From positions 48,693,321 to 48,757,320 of the forward strand of contig JALGPY010000002.1 in the NCBI GenBank assembly GCA_023055425.1: a stretch of DNA of 64,000 nt. The letters are read 5' to 3'. Shown piece by piece: positions 1 through 12,439 of the stretch. The position numbers and the translations under genes were made by a program. The stretch's first letter is position 1. Each line of letters opens with the position of its first letter. Source of the stretch: Linanthus parryae. Taxonomy: Eukaryota; Streptophyta; Magnoliopsida; Ericales; Polemoniaceae. The notes below the pieces were generated by a model. It saw only the letters and a program-made list of their open reading frames with translations, ran no database searches and was not told where the DNA came from.

Positions 1-108
1 CTGGGGGATACTGTTCTAGAGGCTGGCCATGGGCCGAGTTGGGCTGTGCCTCATCGGGCCAGGTAGGTTTTGTCGAGTACATCAGGCCCAGATTTAAGGC
101 TTAAATCC

Positions 109-1035
109 TTATTTTTAAAAACCAGACTGGACCGGCCACCGGCATGTCTGACCGGTTGAACCGGTGAACAAATGCAGGCCCGGTCCGGTTATTGAAGTGG
201 ATCGTTCATGCAGCTAACCAGTCAAGACCGGTCAAAAACCATAGGTTTCACACATGAGCCGGCGAACTGGTAGGGTTGTGAACTGGGCCGTTCACAGTTA
301 TTTGTCAGTTGTCAAAATATAATACCTCAGCGGATAAGGGGAATCAACCCAGGTCAACTCCTTAAGGTGGGTATCAACTTCCCGCTGCACTAGAGCTACT
401 TTGTCTTTTGTATCACATCTTTTTAAAATTATTACTAATTTAACTAATTAAAGTGTTATCCAGGATGTTCAAGTGTGTACATACACTTATCATTATTAAT
501 GCTTTTAATTAATTTCTTTAACCATTTATGTCTACTTTATAATTAACAACTAATGTATCACATAATCATAATAAATTGAATGTTCTTTTAGAGAGAAAAC
601 AAGTTTTTTTTTTTTGTCTTCTGTTACAAAAATATGCATGTTTTCATTTCTTACAATTGTTCAGAAAATAAATTTTAGACAACTTAAGTTGATGTTATTT
701 TTTTTGGTTAAATTTAAGCTTTAGATTAAAGGGAGGAACCACACAAAATACAAGGGTATTCCCAGGTGTGGACGCGGAATGTTGCTTTTCTTTAGCCTAT
801 TTAATTGTAAGACAATTAAAATAACATGTTTTCAAAACTTGTGTGATGTTTGTTGTGTACTTTAATTAATATGTTGGTCACATTTTTAGGTGTTTATGTT
901 ATATTCTAACTAAGTTAATTACATGGAGTATATAAAACGCATGGTTCTACCAATTGAACCACTGGTCCAAACAGTTGAACCTCAAACCAGTGCCTCACCG
1001 GTTCGGTATCCGGTCCGGTTTTTAAAGCTTTGCCC
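109..1035. mobile_element. ACCGG-rich element with short inverted ends (putative non-autonomous DNA transposon)
   Basis: Both ends carry related inverted motifs: TTTTTAAAAACC followed by GGACCGG on the left, and CCGGTCCGGTTTTTAAAG on the right. Subterminal DNA is full of ACCGGTT/AACCGGT repeats (about 125-290 and 955-1015). The word AAATCC sits just outside both ends, but this is too short to be a firm target duplication. No coding capacity is seen. Positions 330-405 on the minus strand look tRNA-like (GGGTTGATTCC resembles a B box). Superfamily is not determined. Confidence 0.45.
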
Positions 1036-1041
1036 AAATCC

Positions 1042-1850
1042 ATTACATATTGACTAGTGTATTACCCCGAGGCCCGAAGCCACTGCCAAATCTATAAGAA
1101 AGAGAGAGAGAGAGAGGGAGTTGATTGTGTGTTGAGGTAGTCCAACTCTCAACCATTGATTGTTGACAAATCTAAAGGGTCAAGCTTTGCCACCACTACT
1201 ATTTTGAACAGTAGAATCCTTGGCTCAATTAGTAAATAGATTTTCCGAGGTATATTTATTCAGTCTACTATGTTGGTACATCTTTCCCGCATGGTACCTT
1301 ACAAAAAGGTACTCCACATTCATTGTTCAGTTTGCAATCTTGTATATTTGATGTTTACCCTCATCAACATCGTTTTCCTGTTCTAAAGATAAAAAAAAAA
1401 TGTGGTAGTACTGCAATCTAGAAAGTTGTTGGGGTGACTAAATATTGTCTAAAACAAAAAAACTCCCCAATAGCACTAGAATCATGGGACATGATCTCTG
1501 AGTGATTGTGGTAGTATGATTAGGCTTCCTCCCTTGCTGGATTCCCAAATACAGCTCTTCCAGTGTCCGAATTTTTTTAACCAGCTTTAGCCTTAGATGG
1601 AGGTTTTTATTAACTTTTTTCCATCAGAACATTTCTAGGAGACATTCCTTCTTCCGATTTGACACAAGTACGTGTCAAACTCGAAAAAGGAGCTCCAGCA
1701 TATACTCTATTTGGACCTTGAAAATATAGGGAGTCTTTGTCCGACCAACTCCCTATTCATTATAGGATACGCTTTTCGAGTGATAAACAATCTATAGATA
1801 AATAGGATATTGTTGTAAGATTTAATGTTACATAGAATATAAATTTTTAG
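1042..1850. other. Non-coding AT-rich DNA with GA microsatellite
   Basis: No gene is recognised. The stretch contains a (GA)n microsatellite at about 1100-1118. A block near 1690-1760 (GGAGCTCCAGCATATACTC) has a weaker relative near 2540 (GGAGCTCCAACGTATATTC), suggesting an old dispersed repeat. Confidence 0.5.
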
Positions 1851-1852
1851 AA

Positions 1853-2035
1853 TCATTGCTGACGAAAAGAACTAAAACTCTGCCTTACATTTGAATTAGG
1901 ACCCAGTATTGGATTTGACATGACAATTTGTTGGAGATGCTCTTGCCATATAATTTCTTTTGACAGAATGTACTGCGCCCATTCATGACTGGGTTTGCAA
2001 CCACAGTGGCATTTGGTCTTGTGTTGGAGCTTCAC
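1853..2035 (-). other. Exon-like minus-strand frame, unrecognised
   Basis: A 60-codon minus frame contains a cysteine/histidine-rich start (CHCGC) and the string ILGPNSN. A similar string, SLGPNSKW, occurs in the exon-like frame at 63730-63969, and the nucleotides behind it recur at about 13795-13815. The three may be distant copies of one host gene fragment. No family is recognised. No splice structure could be fixed, so this is a possible pseudo-exon only. Confidence 0.3.
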
Positions 2036-2039
2036 CTAA

Positions 2040-3772
2040 ATGGAATGTGGAAAAAAAAATTAATTCATTTTCAGTTCTTCTGTGATTGTTGAGAAAGGAT
2101 TTCCAGTTTAATCAGGTTTAACTCGGCTTGCTTTATGGTAAATTTGTTAGTTAAATGCCACAAAACTCTAAGTGGATGATCAAACACAACTCCAAGAACA
2201 TGTTCCATAAATAAAGGCGAGTTGGCATCTTTGTTCTGTGGCAAATCAAGTTGGCACCTTGTGGGTTGAATTGGTATATCTGTTAAATTTATTCAGTTAG
2301 AGGGTAGGTAGACATTGAGTTTTGATGTTTAAATTTTGGTCTTAAAGAACTTTGTCAGATCAGTCATAGTTTTCGTTGAGTTTGTATATGCTTACTTGTT
2401 GTTTGTTCAGTATAGAGGGTAGTGGATGGCCTTTGATGTTCATGTCTTGTTGGAAGAGCATCTTTTGTCAAAGACTAGTAACTATTGATTGTATAAGAGT
2501 GGTGCTTGGCCTAAATCGCGCTTATGACACCAACAAAAAATGGAGCTCCAACGTATATTCTATTCCGATCTTACAGATAGACTTCTAGTCTTCCTGCACA
2601 AAAAACTGGGTATCTGACCAATTCCCTGGCCTAGAATTATGTGTTTCAAACTTTTTTGGGAACTATTACTTGTATATGTGATCTAATGATTTTCAAATTA
2701 TATGATAAGCATTTAGATTATATTTAGGGATCGTAATGTTTGTTAGTTTCTTTTGGCTGAAAACACTGACACCCATGTGACCACTATTCTAATAACCCGG
2801 TCACTTTTCTTTTTGTTAAGTCTAGCTGTTGCCCATCGCTGTTGCACAGGTTTTTAAGTAGAGTGTCTTATTTTTATAGTTGAATAAGAGTCACCATGAG
2901 TAGGTTCTCTTAGAGCCATTCTAATTTTTGGTTGTAGTGTAAAATAGACCTCATGTTTCAAGTTATTGCGAAATGCTTTCTCAGCATTTTCAGATTTTGT
3001 TCTGTTAGCATGACAGTTAAAGGAAGTTAGAAAATAAGTGGTATATAGAGTCTAGAGATTGTTTTCGATCAGGGAGTTGGTACAGTACATCCACCCCCTC
3101 TCACATGAACAGTGTGGGGGATTGGATGTGCTGAAGAACTTTCCTTCAGTCAGTAGAAGTTGGACAGTTGGAAGAAGATATGTTTCGTCTATAAATTTTC
3201 TGTAAATTTACAGAAATGATTAAGAGAGGATATCGCATTTTTCTCCATATCTTTGCTTGTATGGTATCAGTCACATAGGGTACGGGACTAAAATTGTATG
3301 TATATCATTCTACTGCCAAAGATTGTGGAGATTAGGTAGAGAGTGCCCATATATTCATTGAAAGATTAGTGAAGTGGCAATTTGTTGATACATGATTTGA
3401 TCTGTCCAGGGTTTAATGCATATTTCAGCCAAACAGAAGAACCTGAGCTACTGCATTATGCAAGTTCCACCAATCACTGTAAGTTTTAGGATCATTAACA
3501 GTCTATCTTGTGTTCTTTAGGAATAATTTCGTTTCTTCGAACTCCCCAATAGCGTGAACTGTAGTACGAGCCACCAAAAGTAGGTGCTCATAGAGGTCTT
3601 CTATTTTCCTAATCCACGTATGATTATGAACTGACTGGTTTTTGCGTAAAATCAACTTAACAACTTTAGTTTTGAGAAGTTGATATTCACATGGTGCAAG
3701 TTCTCTTTATGCTGTATATTATTAGTATTGAGTTTGTGTAGAGTTGACAAGATAAGCAATCTTCTCGGTCGT
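2040..3772. other. Intergenic DNA, nothing recognised
   Basis: I see no coding region, RNA gene or clear transposon ends. Open frames here are short and show no recognisable protein motif. Confidence 0.5.
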
Positions 3773-3781
3773 GGATTGGAC

Positions 3782-4423
3782 CATAGTTGTCAAATCGGGA
3801 TTCAGATAGTGAATCGAAATTCACCTTCACTGAATCGTAAATCGAATCGAATCGTGAATCGTAAAGATTCAGTTTGCAGTACTTTTATGTAGATATAATA
3901 AAATATTTTATAAGGCTATAGCATTATTGAACAAAATATTCATATTTTTACAAAAAGTGAAGCTCAAACTATTGGAAATTCGCATCCGTAACTAGTGATT
4001 GGAAATCTTCACACATCCAAAAGATGAATAACTAGAAATAGACATGCATACGGGTATCATGAATAACAAGATGCCAAGGAGATTGAAAATAATAGAAAAC
4101 TATTAGCCTTGGACTTGAGACAAATGCATGAGTAATTTAAAACAAATGCATGTCGCAAAACAGACATAAATGTAGAAAGAAATGTAGGAAGTATTATTTC
4201 TTAGACTGATACTGCAACTCAATTTGACATTCAGGCGAATCGAAGGTGAATCGTAGAATCGGTCTGAATCGCAACTGAATCGTAAGATTCAGACTCTTGA
4301 ATCGGGATTCAAATAATTTTTTGTCCATTAAAGAGATTCACTAAGGGATTCGCATCGTTTCATGGGTGAATCGAATCGAATCGTAGGATACGAATCGTGA
4401 ATCGTAAGATTTTGATAACTATG
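3782..4423. mobile_element. hAT-like MITE with 8-bp target site duplication
   Basis: The left end is CATAGTTGTCAAATC and the right end, read inverted, is CATAGTTATCAAAATC, so the element starts with CA and ends with TG. It is flanked by the direct repeat GATTGGAC (3774-3781 and 4424-4431). An 8-bp duplication with CA...TG ends is the hAT signature. Subterminal regions (3795-3870 and 4230-4410) carry many GAATCG/CGATTC words, the kind of clustered motif that hAT transposases bind. The middle is AT-rich and non-coding. Confidence 0.8.
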
Positions 4424-4431
4424 GATTGGAC

Positions 4432-4626
4432 TGGTTCTGATATTATGTTAATTAGGTCTTGCATAAACAACTCAGTAATAGATGAGTTAGATTGGGCTGG
4501 ACTTTTAAGGGTTTGTTAGGCCTTAGTAACCCAATAAAATCAGTGATTCACATTATTATAATGTCTTCTACAAGAATGTCCTTCATGTTTTTTGAATTCA
4601 CAAATATGCCGTTTCATCTTGTATAT
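4432..4626. other. Short spacer
   Basis: Unremarkable DNA between the hAT-like MITE and the diverged F-like block. Nothing recognised. Confidence 0.4.
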
Positions 4627-5050
4627 GCTCGACTATTCACATACAAAACCCTAAAAAGTACATGAGGCAGCCTGGTGGCGGTCAGTGTGGAGATCCATCC
4701 CTATTGTCGCCGCAGCCCTCATCATCATCTCCAACACAGTTCTGCGTCCAGTGTTCTCGTCCACTCCATCTCCATCATCTTGGTTAGCCAGCGGTAACCT
4801 CAGGAACAATGTTGTGTGCGTTTTTTACTTTCATTTGTTTATATATTACTCTCGATATATCTGAATGCCTTTAGTTAACTGTGTTGTTAAGATCTGAACT
4901 CGAGAATACCTGATCAATACGTAAAGTTTTGGAAAAGGAACAGGAGATGCAAACATATGTAGGTTGACCTCAAATCAGTCATGCTTTTCTAAAATTCAAA
5001 GTCGGTGAAGGTTGTTAGTATACGTACATTAACACTTGAAAATACTACAA
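4627..5050 (+). repeat. Diverged third copy of the start of flank F
   Basis: The block starting TATTCACATACAAAACCCTA aligns with the beginning of flank F at 19310 and 49147 (CATTCACATAAAAAAAACCC). It stays collinear to about 5045 (GAAAATACTAC versus GAAAATACTTG). Here no LTR precedes it, unlike in the other two copies. It holds about 80 bp (4650-4745) that F copies lack. The AAACCCTA words suggest the 5' end of an old host transcription unit, but no protein is recognised. Confidence 0.6.
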
Positions 5051-6795
5051 AACATATTGTTGCTCTATATATGGTGCTTAGACTACCAGAAGAAAACAAC
5101 TAACACATCAATACCTATTTTTGGTATTCATAGAAATCGTTTAGGAAGAACAAAAAGTAGTAGTACACTAGAGTGGGAAGGTTTCCAGCTAAAAAAAAGA
5201 TCTCCTTCCTATGATTTTTTTTTTTCATCTTTAGTGATTTTCGCAAGACCAAAAGTAGATAGGAATAGGTACTATTTGGAATGGGTACTATTTAGTGAAC
5301 CTACGATCTTGTGTTGCAAAAGTACTAAGATGTGGAATGGTAAAGTTTTCATCTTGAGGTTGCATCTATGGTACGATATTGTCATTAAACATCTTTCCAT
5401 TCCATTCACTCTTAAGTACTTATCCCAAGATCCTAAAAGTTTATAAATGCTTTATATCAGTGAAGAACTCTTTCTAGGCAGTCCATTAATCGATATGAAG
5501 AAGGGCACATACACCAATAAGGAATAGCTAGAGAGTTATAATGAAGCAAACAGCCCGGGAATAACATATTATGCTTTTATAGTAAGACAAGGCCTGTAAG
5601 AGAAGCTCAACAATCTTAAGTACATACTACTCTCCAGACTGAGTGGAAAACCAAAAAAGGTAACAGAAATAAGGAAACACAAACATTATATAATACTAGT
5701 TTCTAAGGGCATATACGAGAATGCTACTGCATTGGTTATAATCAGGATTTGAATAATCAGAACTCAGAAGTATCATTTTTTACACCAGCTCCAATGTATA
5801 GAAACGCTGTATTTGGCATCAATGTGCTTTAATCAACAGCGTAAAGTAAAATATCTACTGTTATGATAGTTTATCCATACATAACTATAAATGCACAATA
5901 CATTTTTTGCTTTAGTGCGATGCTAGAATTGTTGCTATATGTCTCACAGACTTTGCATATGACCCTGACTTCAACATTATGCCACTAGTGTAGCACCCCA
6001 CTGAAGGAGGCCAAATGCTATAGTTTATCATTGGCACCAAATTAGCATCCCAATGGGGACCTGATTTACTCTCTAACCAGAACCTGATCTTCATTCTCAA
6101 AAAAAGAAGAAAAGAAAAAGAACCTGATCTTAGACGCAATTCAAAGATTTAGTCCGACATATGAACATAAAGCCATCAGACTGGGGAATGGGGAACCATA
6201 TCACCATCTTTATATTATCGGAGTCTCCCAGTAACAGCACACCAAATTGCAAAAGGGTCTGATGTATAAACTGTAATACTAACCCTGCTCATGAAATATC
6301 TTAACAATGAGCACAGCAAAAGCAATGGCACCTTTCTCGGTCTCTTCTCTGAAACTTTCTTAAAGCGAAATAGTCAAATTTTAAGTCCCCCGGAGACAAA
6401 TCAGCCAAGTTAGTCTCTGTTTTGACAGTAAGTGAACCCTGTCCGGAAACCAGACACATTGAAGTTTATGCTATTCCAAGAACACATGTTCAGAGAACTA
6501 GTCAATAATTTTCGGATGACAGGAAACTGATTTCACACTTTTGATACAATGAAACAATAATGATTCTCCAAGCAAATTGAGATTTTTAAGAAAAAATATT
6601 AAGATGGTGACAGATACTGTCTATTTACACCGATAATTTGAGACAACTTAGAGATTAATGGACGGCAAAATCACAAAATTTGAAAGAGTTAGGGTAGTCC
6701 TTGAGTTGTGTATTTGTAAGTAACCAAAATTATCACTGGCAATAAATACAAATTCTACCTGATGGAACATGAACTCAGTTCTCATCAGTTTAGAG
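5051..6795. other. Intergenic DNA, nothing recognised
   Basis: AT-rich sequence without recognisable genes. The open frame at 5036-5446 is low-complexity and has no family resemblance, so I do not call it a gene. Confidence 0.5.
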
Positions 6796-6798
6796 ATA

Positions 6799-7230
6799 GG
6801 GGGGGTTTGGTATCAGCTTTTTTCTTGTCTTTTAATCCCAAAGAGTCTTTTTTCTTTTTGGACTCTTTGCAAAGGTATGGTATCAACTTTTTTGAGGTGA
6901 CTTTTGGATTTTGGCTTTTGGATTCTAGTGAAAAATGGATGGAAGAAAAAGTTGGTTTCGGTTAGCTTTTTTGTTGCTTTTTTTCCTCAAATCATGAAAT
7001 TTACAATTATGTCCTCACCACTCAAATAAAGAAAAGGACAATAAATAGATAAAATGGGCATATTGGTAATTTTCACTAAACAACAAAACAATCATATCAC
7101 TGACTTTTTTACAGTACCAACTTTTTTTACCAAACCCATACATCTTTTCTCTCTAGCTTTTGTGTCAGACTTTTTTCCCACCATTTTTTAAGACAACTTA
7201 AAATCCAAAAAGTTCATACCAAACCCACCC
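6799..7230. mobile_element. MITE with GGGxGGGTTTGGTAT ends (Harbinger/Tourist-like)
   Basis: The left end GGGGGGGTTTGGTATCAGC matches the inverted right end GGGTGGGTTTGGTATGAAC, each followed by CTTTTT. Both ends are followed outside by ATA (6796-6798 and 7231-7233), a possible 3-bp target duplication. The 432-bp interior is poly-purine/pyrimidine rich and non-coding. The short duplication and G-rich ends suggest PIF/Harbinger, but ATA is not the usual TWA target. Confidence 0.6.
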
Positions 7231-7239
7231 ATATTAATG

Positions 7240-8030
7240 TGTCGTGGCCACTTCTGCTTTGGGTTGAGGCACTTTGAAGTCCCCGGTACCACACTTTCAT
7301 CTGGGGTTACACAACATATAAGTTTTCAAAGCAATATTATTATCAACACATTAGAAAGCATCGCCAGACTCTTACTTGTAGATGCATGATTCAGTATACT
7401 CATTACGATATGGACACAGGTGTAAACTGCTAACATCATAGTCCTTTTGATTACAACAAATTTCATAAGCGATGTCAGAGCCCAACAGCTTAACCAAGTG
7501 CAAATTTGCCGGATTTCAAAATGCCAAAAACCAATCACATTTTTCACATTATGGACATAATGTTACTTTATCTTAAATAATAAAGAACATTAAAAAGTCT
7601 TTAAAGTGAGGTGTACCCTGAAAGTGTTGAGAAAAACAAACATAACAAACCATGAGTGATGTTTGGGGAAGCAGCTTCCTAAATAAGCCATTTAGCTACT
7701 GTAATTTCCAAACTTAGAATCATGGAGAAGCAAAAGACTTTCTCCCTCAACCTGTTGGCGGTGTACAATCTAGTCCCAAGTGTGACAAATAATCTTGCTT
7801 TCGAGCTTCCCCATAGCGGGCTAACACCAATTTTTTGACTACCAAGAATTTACAATCCTTTATCTCTCGCTCTCATCCTCTAAGTATGCCCGTGTACGGG
7901 GATCTAGCTATGCAGTTAATTCTCTAATTGTTTTGACGTTCTTGCACGAATCAAACACTCCAATCTGTGAGCTTTCTCTAGATCATTTTGATCTATGACC
8001 ATGAATTTTTACCGGCTTCTAGTTCCTTCA
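7240..8030 (-). repeat. Gene-fragment unit, copy R1 (inverted)
   Basis: Read on the minus strand this block aligns with the plus-strand unit at 8045-9130 and with 12440-13570. Shared landmarks include GACATCGCTTATGAA at 7468-7482 (inverted), the AATAATATTGC/TGTAACCCCAGAT block, and CTAGTTCCTTCAG at the inner end. With the next unit it forms an inverted repeat. No family is assigned. The blocks look like introns and exons of a duplicated, decayed host gene. Confidence 0.6.
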
Positions 8031-8044
8031 GGACTGGAGAAATC

Positions 8045-9130
8045 CCTGGAAGTGTCTGAAGGAACTAGAAGCTAGAAAACTTAATGGTGCAGTCCAAAAT
8101 GATTTGGTATAAAGCTCAGTGAATAACGTATTGGATTCTTAGCTAAGAACATTAAAGCAAATGTATAATAAACTGTTAAAATAGATAGCTTTACACCGAC
8201 ATATTTAGAGGATGCAATTGCGATATATAGGCTTGTAGAGTTTGGCTTATAAAATAATTGGTGTTAGCCCACTGTAGGCAAGCTTGTGAAAGCTAAATTA
8301 TGTTGTTACACTTGGTACTAGATTACACGAGCTTCTGGTGTAGGGGGAAAGTCTCTAGCTTCCCTGTGCCTCAAAGTTGGAGGGTTCCAGTACCTAAATG
8401 GCTTATTTAGGCAACTGCTTCACCAAACATCACTCCAGTTTTGTTTTTTTAACACTTGCCACGAGATGCCTCCCTTTAAGGACTTTGTAGTGTTATCTAT
8501 TCATGAAAAACAAAGGAATGTTATGTTCCTTGATTTGGTTCCTTGCATCCTGCAATTTGCACTCCGTTCAAGTGTTGAGCCCCGACATTGCTTATGAATT
8601 TTGTTGTATTCCTAGGGACAATGATACTAGTAGCTTAAACCTGTGCTGGTTTCATAATGTGTATGCTGAATCATGCTTGTTGTTTCAGGGCTGCAATTAC
8701 AAATAAGAGTTCCCCAGTTCTTTCCATATGTGTTGATGATAATAATCTTGCATGCTATGTAACCCCAGATAGATGTGGACAGGAAAAGACTGCCGAGGAT
8801 TTCACTGAGCTCCAACCAAACACAAAAGCGACTATGATGAGAATGATTTCAGGTTTCGTCAGGTTAGAATTTGTATCACTTGCCAATTACGTTTTGTGCC
8901 GCCTACAAATACATAACTCAAGGATTACCCTCATTTTTACATTTTTCGTTTTCCTGTTCATTTCTATGTTATCTAGAACCATCAATGTTAATAAACAGTA
9001 TCTTTAGTATGCTCTATCTAAATCTGCAACCATAAACATCTTAGTGCTCCGAAGATCTTAGATCACATTATCTTTCTATCATCTTAAAAAATTTCATCTC
9101 AATTTACCTGGAGAGTTCATCTTTGTTTCG
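8045..9130 (+). repeat. Gene-fragment unit, copy R2
   Basis: Homologous to R1 (inverted) and R3. Exon-like stretches are CTGAAGGAACTAGAAGC at about 8058 (reading LKELEARKLNG) and 8687-8863, an open block containing LSICVDDNNLACYV and ending near a GTTAG donor-like site. The protein family is not recognised. The sequence differs from R3 by many small indels, which also break R3's frame, so neither copy can be shown to be functional. Confidence 0.55.
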
Positions 9131-10079
9131 TTACATCAAAAGTGTGTACTCAATCTCTTGTCATCTGAAAATTGACTAGTTTTCTAAGTAGCATGTGTTT
9201 GCGCCCTGGCATAAACTTCGATGGATCTTGTTTCCCAAGAGGGTTCAATTCCAGTCAAACAGAATAACTTATCTGATTTGTCTCAGGGGGACTCAAAAAG
9301 GTTGACTCTTTCACTTTACAAAATTTGTAGAGAAGGGACAGATAAAGGTTTCATTGCCTATGTTGTGCGCATTGTTTACAGGATCATATCAGACTCACTG
9401 CAATTTTATGTCCTGTTACTGGATGACTCTAATTTCAAAGATGGTGACAGGGTTCTCTCATTCCTTGATCCATAGATCGCTTTGTTACTATTTGACTGGA
9501 TGTTCATATGTTGGATTCAAACTCTGATTTGTGTTTGACCTTAGGTTGTGGTTGGAGGGTGGCTATTGAGCTAATATGTCCGGTTTCTTAGAACATCTAC
9601 AATGGAATACTAAATTCGGTGTCAATGCTAAACTATAGCCTTTGGTCTCCTTCAATCTCCTTCAATGGGGAGGTATAATTAGCATTATGCTAAAGTCAGT
9701 CCAAAGTACCGTATTTAGCAACACCGTTAGCACTGTGTCAAATAGCACCACCACTAAAGCAAACAATGTATTGTATTATTGTGCATTGATAGTTGTTCGT
9801 TGTATTTTAAAGACTATTGATTATACATTGATGCCAAATATAACATTTCTACATTGGAGTTGTTGAAAAAATTGATATTTTTCATTGTTCCAATGCTAAA
9901 TATAGCATGTGCAGTAGCATTCTTGTAGGAGATGTAAAACTGGAGGATGCAGTAATTTGAAAAATCATCTAAAGAATATGAAGGAGATTTAAGAAAATAA
10001 CTCCGCTCCCTGTTTGCCAAAAAAATTATCATATTCCACTAATGCCCCTAGTTTAAAACAGATATCATGAACTATATTA
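9131..10079. other. Unrecognised ORF and decayed MITE-like DNA
   Basis: An 84-codon plus frame at 9221-9475 has no recognised domain. At 9594-9940 a block begins ACATCTACAATGG and ends TAGGAGATGT, with repeated TATTTAGCA/GCTAAATATA words. This resembles an old MITE, but the ends match poorly and I see no target duplication. Confidence 0.3.
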
Positions 10080-11250
10080 CCTTGAAGCACCAAGTCTGTC
10101 AGACTTGCCAAAGGCAAGGTCTCTTCTTTTGTTTCAAAAATTCATTCTTGTACTAAGGATGTATGGGTTTACCATCGCCTACTTGGACATCCATCATTTA
10201 GAGTCACAAAGTGTCTTTTTCCCTCTTTACTTAATTGAGAGCTCTTTGTGAAGTGTGCAAACTTGCTAACAGTAAACGTGTGCCTTTCCGTGATAGTAGT
10301 GAAAGAAGATCTATTCATTTTGTCCTCATCCACACGGATGTTTCAGGACCTTCTATGATTCCTAATGGTTTTGGGAAAAATGGTTTTTGTCATTCATCGA
10401 TGATTGTACTCATGTTACCTGGATATCTTGCTCAAACATAAACCTGATATTAGTAAAGTTCTTCCCAACTTTTGTTCCATGATTGAGAACTAATTGAGGT
10501 TTAGTATCAAAAAGTTCAGGTCAGATAAGATAATGCGAAAAATTATTTCAATCAAGTCGTTACTCCGTCGTTTTTTGAGGGAAGGGATAATACACGAGTC
10601 TTCTTGCGTCAGCACACAACAACAAAATGAGGTTGATGAAAGGAAAAATGATCATCTCTTTCAATCAACTCCAGCTTTCTTAAAACAACATGCCCGAGTC
10701 TTTTTGCCTTCTAGAGTCTTTGGGTTTAAGGATCTTATGGAAAAACTCTCAAAAATTATTTCCAAGCATACACATTGCAAATAGTATTGTTCCTAGAATA
10801 GTTTGATGTGTGTCAGTTGTCCACGTTCATTGCCAAAATAGGGAACGCTAGATCCACGGGCGTTAAAAAATGTATTTGTGTTCATTCCTCATCTCAAATA
10901 GGGTATATATGTTATCACCTTCCATCGAAGAAGTTCTTTATGTCGATGGATGTTACTAGTGCCTTACTTCACCACAGCTTATCTTCAGGGGGAGAATTAC
11001 ATACTTGAAAGGTAAGGACGGGGGTTTCTTGCTTGAGCACTTGTCTCCTTCACAGAGAATCTTCCTGGTTTAACTTGAATCCCACAGGCATTCCTTTGAG
11101 CTTGTGTGTGGCTTTATCCAACAAGAAATGAAAACAGCCCATGAACGAAGAAACTAATGCATTGGAAGAGAACGAAACATGGGAGTTTGTGGGGTGCAAA
11201 AATGGATATATACAGTGACTGATGATGGGTCAATAGACAATGTTGGCAGC
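10080..11250 (+). pseudogene. Degraded Ty1-copia pol remnant
   Basis: Pieces in several frames match successive parts of a copia polyprotein. They are a gag-pre-integrase motif with HRLLGHPS (about 10173), an integrase zinc-region CEVCK near 10250, integrase core pieces (VSTQQQNEVDERKN near 10610), the post-integrase motif CYHLPSKKFF (10911-10943) and the reverse-transcriptase entry EEMNALEENETW-like near 11145. Many stops and indels separate them. No LTRs were identified on either side. Confidence 0.75.
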
Positions 11251-12439
11251 CAAGGTTGAACACTGTTAGAGTCTTGTGAAATGAAGTATCTGTTTCCTTA
11301 CAAAAACATGATGTTCAAGGATTACCCTTCTTCACGTTTGGGGTTCCACTGTTCATTTGTTGTGTTATCTGTGAGAGCTTAACAGACAGTGTATCTCTGA
11401 TATTCCCTCTCTCGCTCTGCAACTATAAACGACAGTGTTGATCTTATATCACGTTATCTTCTTGATCTAAGGTCGTCTTCTTTATCTCGTCCCATTTTTT
11501 CGGAAGAGGGCGTCTTAGTTTTTCTCATCATTTCATAGGTATTGGCTGTTGCTCTATCCAACACATGTTCCAGAAGAGACTAGACCTCTGACATCCCCAA
11601 CACCGATTCCAATGGATTTATCTCTTGTATTGCAAATTGTTCATGTTTAATGTATGTGTTGTTGGTCATTGTTTTAAGTGAGCTGCTGTGTGTATATTCT
11701 TTATGAGAAGGGGAGTTTCAGGTTCATATCTTTGATTTCAGTAGTGTTATGAAATAGAGGCTTTTTATGAAGTTTGAACCTGAGACCTCAAGGGTAGCTA
11801 ACCCTTTGGTTCAAAATAGTTCTTGGGGTTGTTGTAGTTCGATTTTCACATTTTCTTTCTCGTTTCTGAATTATAAGAAATATATGGGTTTTGGAGAAAT
11901 CAATTTGATATTATCTTTTGAAAATCAGTTTGTCGAAAATTTAGAAATCACAGGACACACAATTTAGCAAAGAAATAGTTGTATGGCGCTAATACACATG
12001 AGACCCAGTTGTACCTAAATCATGGTATAATTCAACTCAATACTTTGACATTTTAATAATACATTTTGGAGTTCATCGAGTCATATAAAGATAATTCAGA
12101 TTTCTTGACTTGTTATTCGTTATTGTGTTCTTTCCTCTTTCCAATTTCAGGTCCACAAAGATGGTGTTAAACGTATCTTAGTTTCTCTCCTACTAAAACT
12201 TTCCCCCATGGAGAGCAGCAAGATTCTCTTCCACTTCACAACTTCCATGTAAGGAAGACGCGTTCATCCTGTGAAAGCACTTGTGATGTAAGTTATTTAG
12301 TTTATGCTTTATATACTATTTGTACAGGGTAATACTAGTTTGTTAACAAAACTGATTGGGATGAAGTCTGAAGGTAAATTAAGTGCTGGTGAATATTATG
12401 ATTTAAGAATGAGCTGATGAATCTTATTGAAATGATTAC
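11251..12439. other. Decayed DNA with partial gene-fragment copy R4
   Basis: About 11270-11500 resembles R2 around 8880-9110 (shared TCAAGGATTACCC, CTGCAACTATAAAC and ATCACGTTATCTT words). An exon-like block after a TTTCAG at 12144-12150 (reading VHKDGVKRILVSL) follows. No protein family is recognised. Confidence 0.35.

Noticed and set aside
5036..5446. 136-codon open frame
   Set aside because: No recognisable motif, tracts of A and T, and no related frame in the flank F copies.
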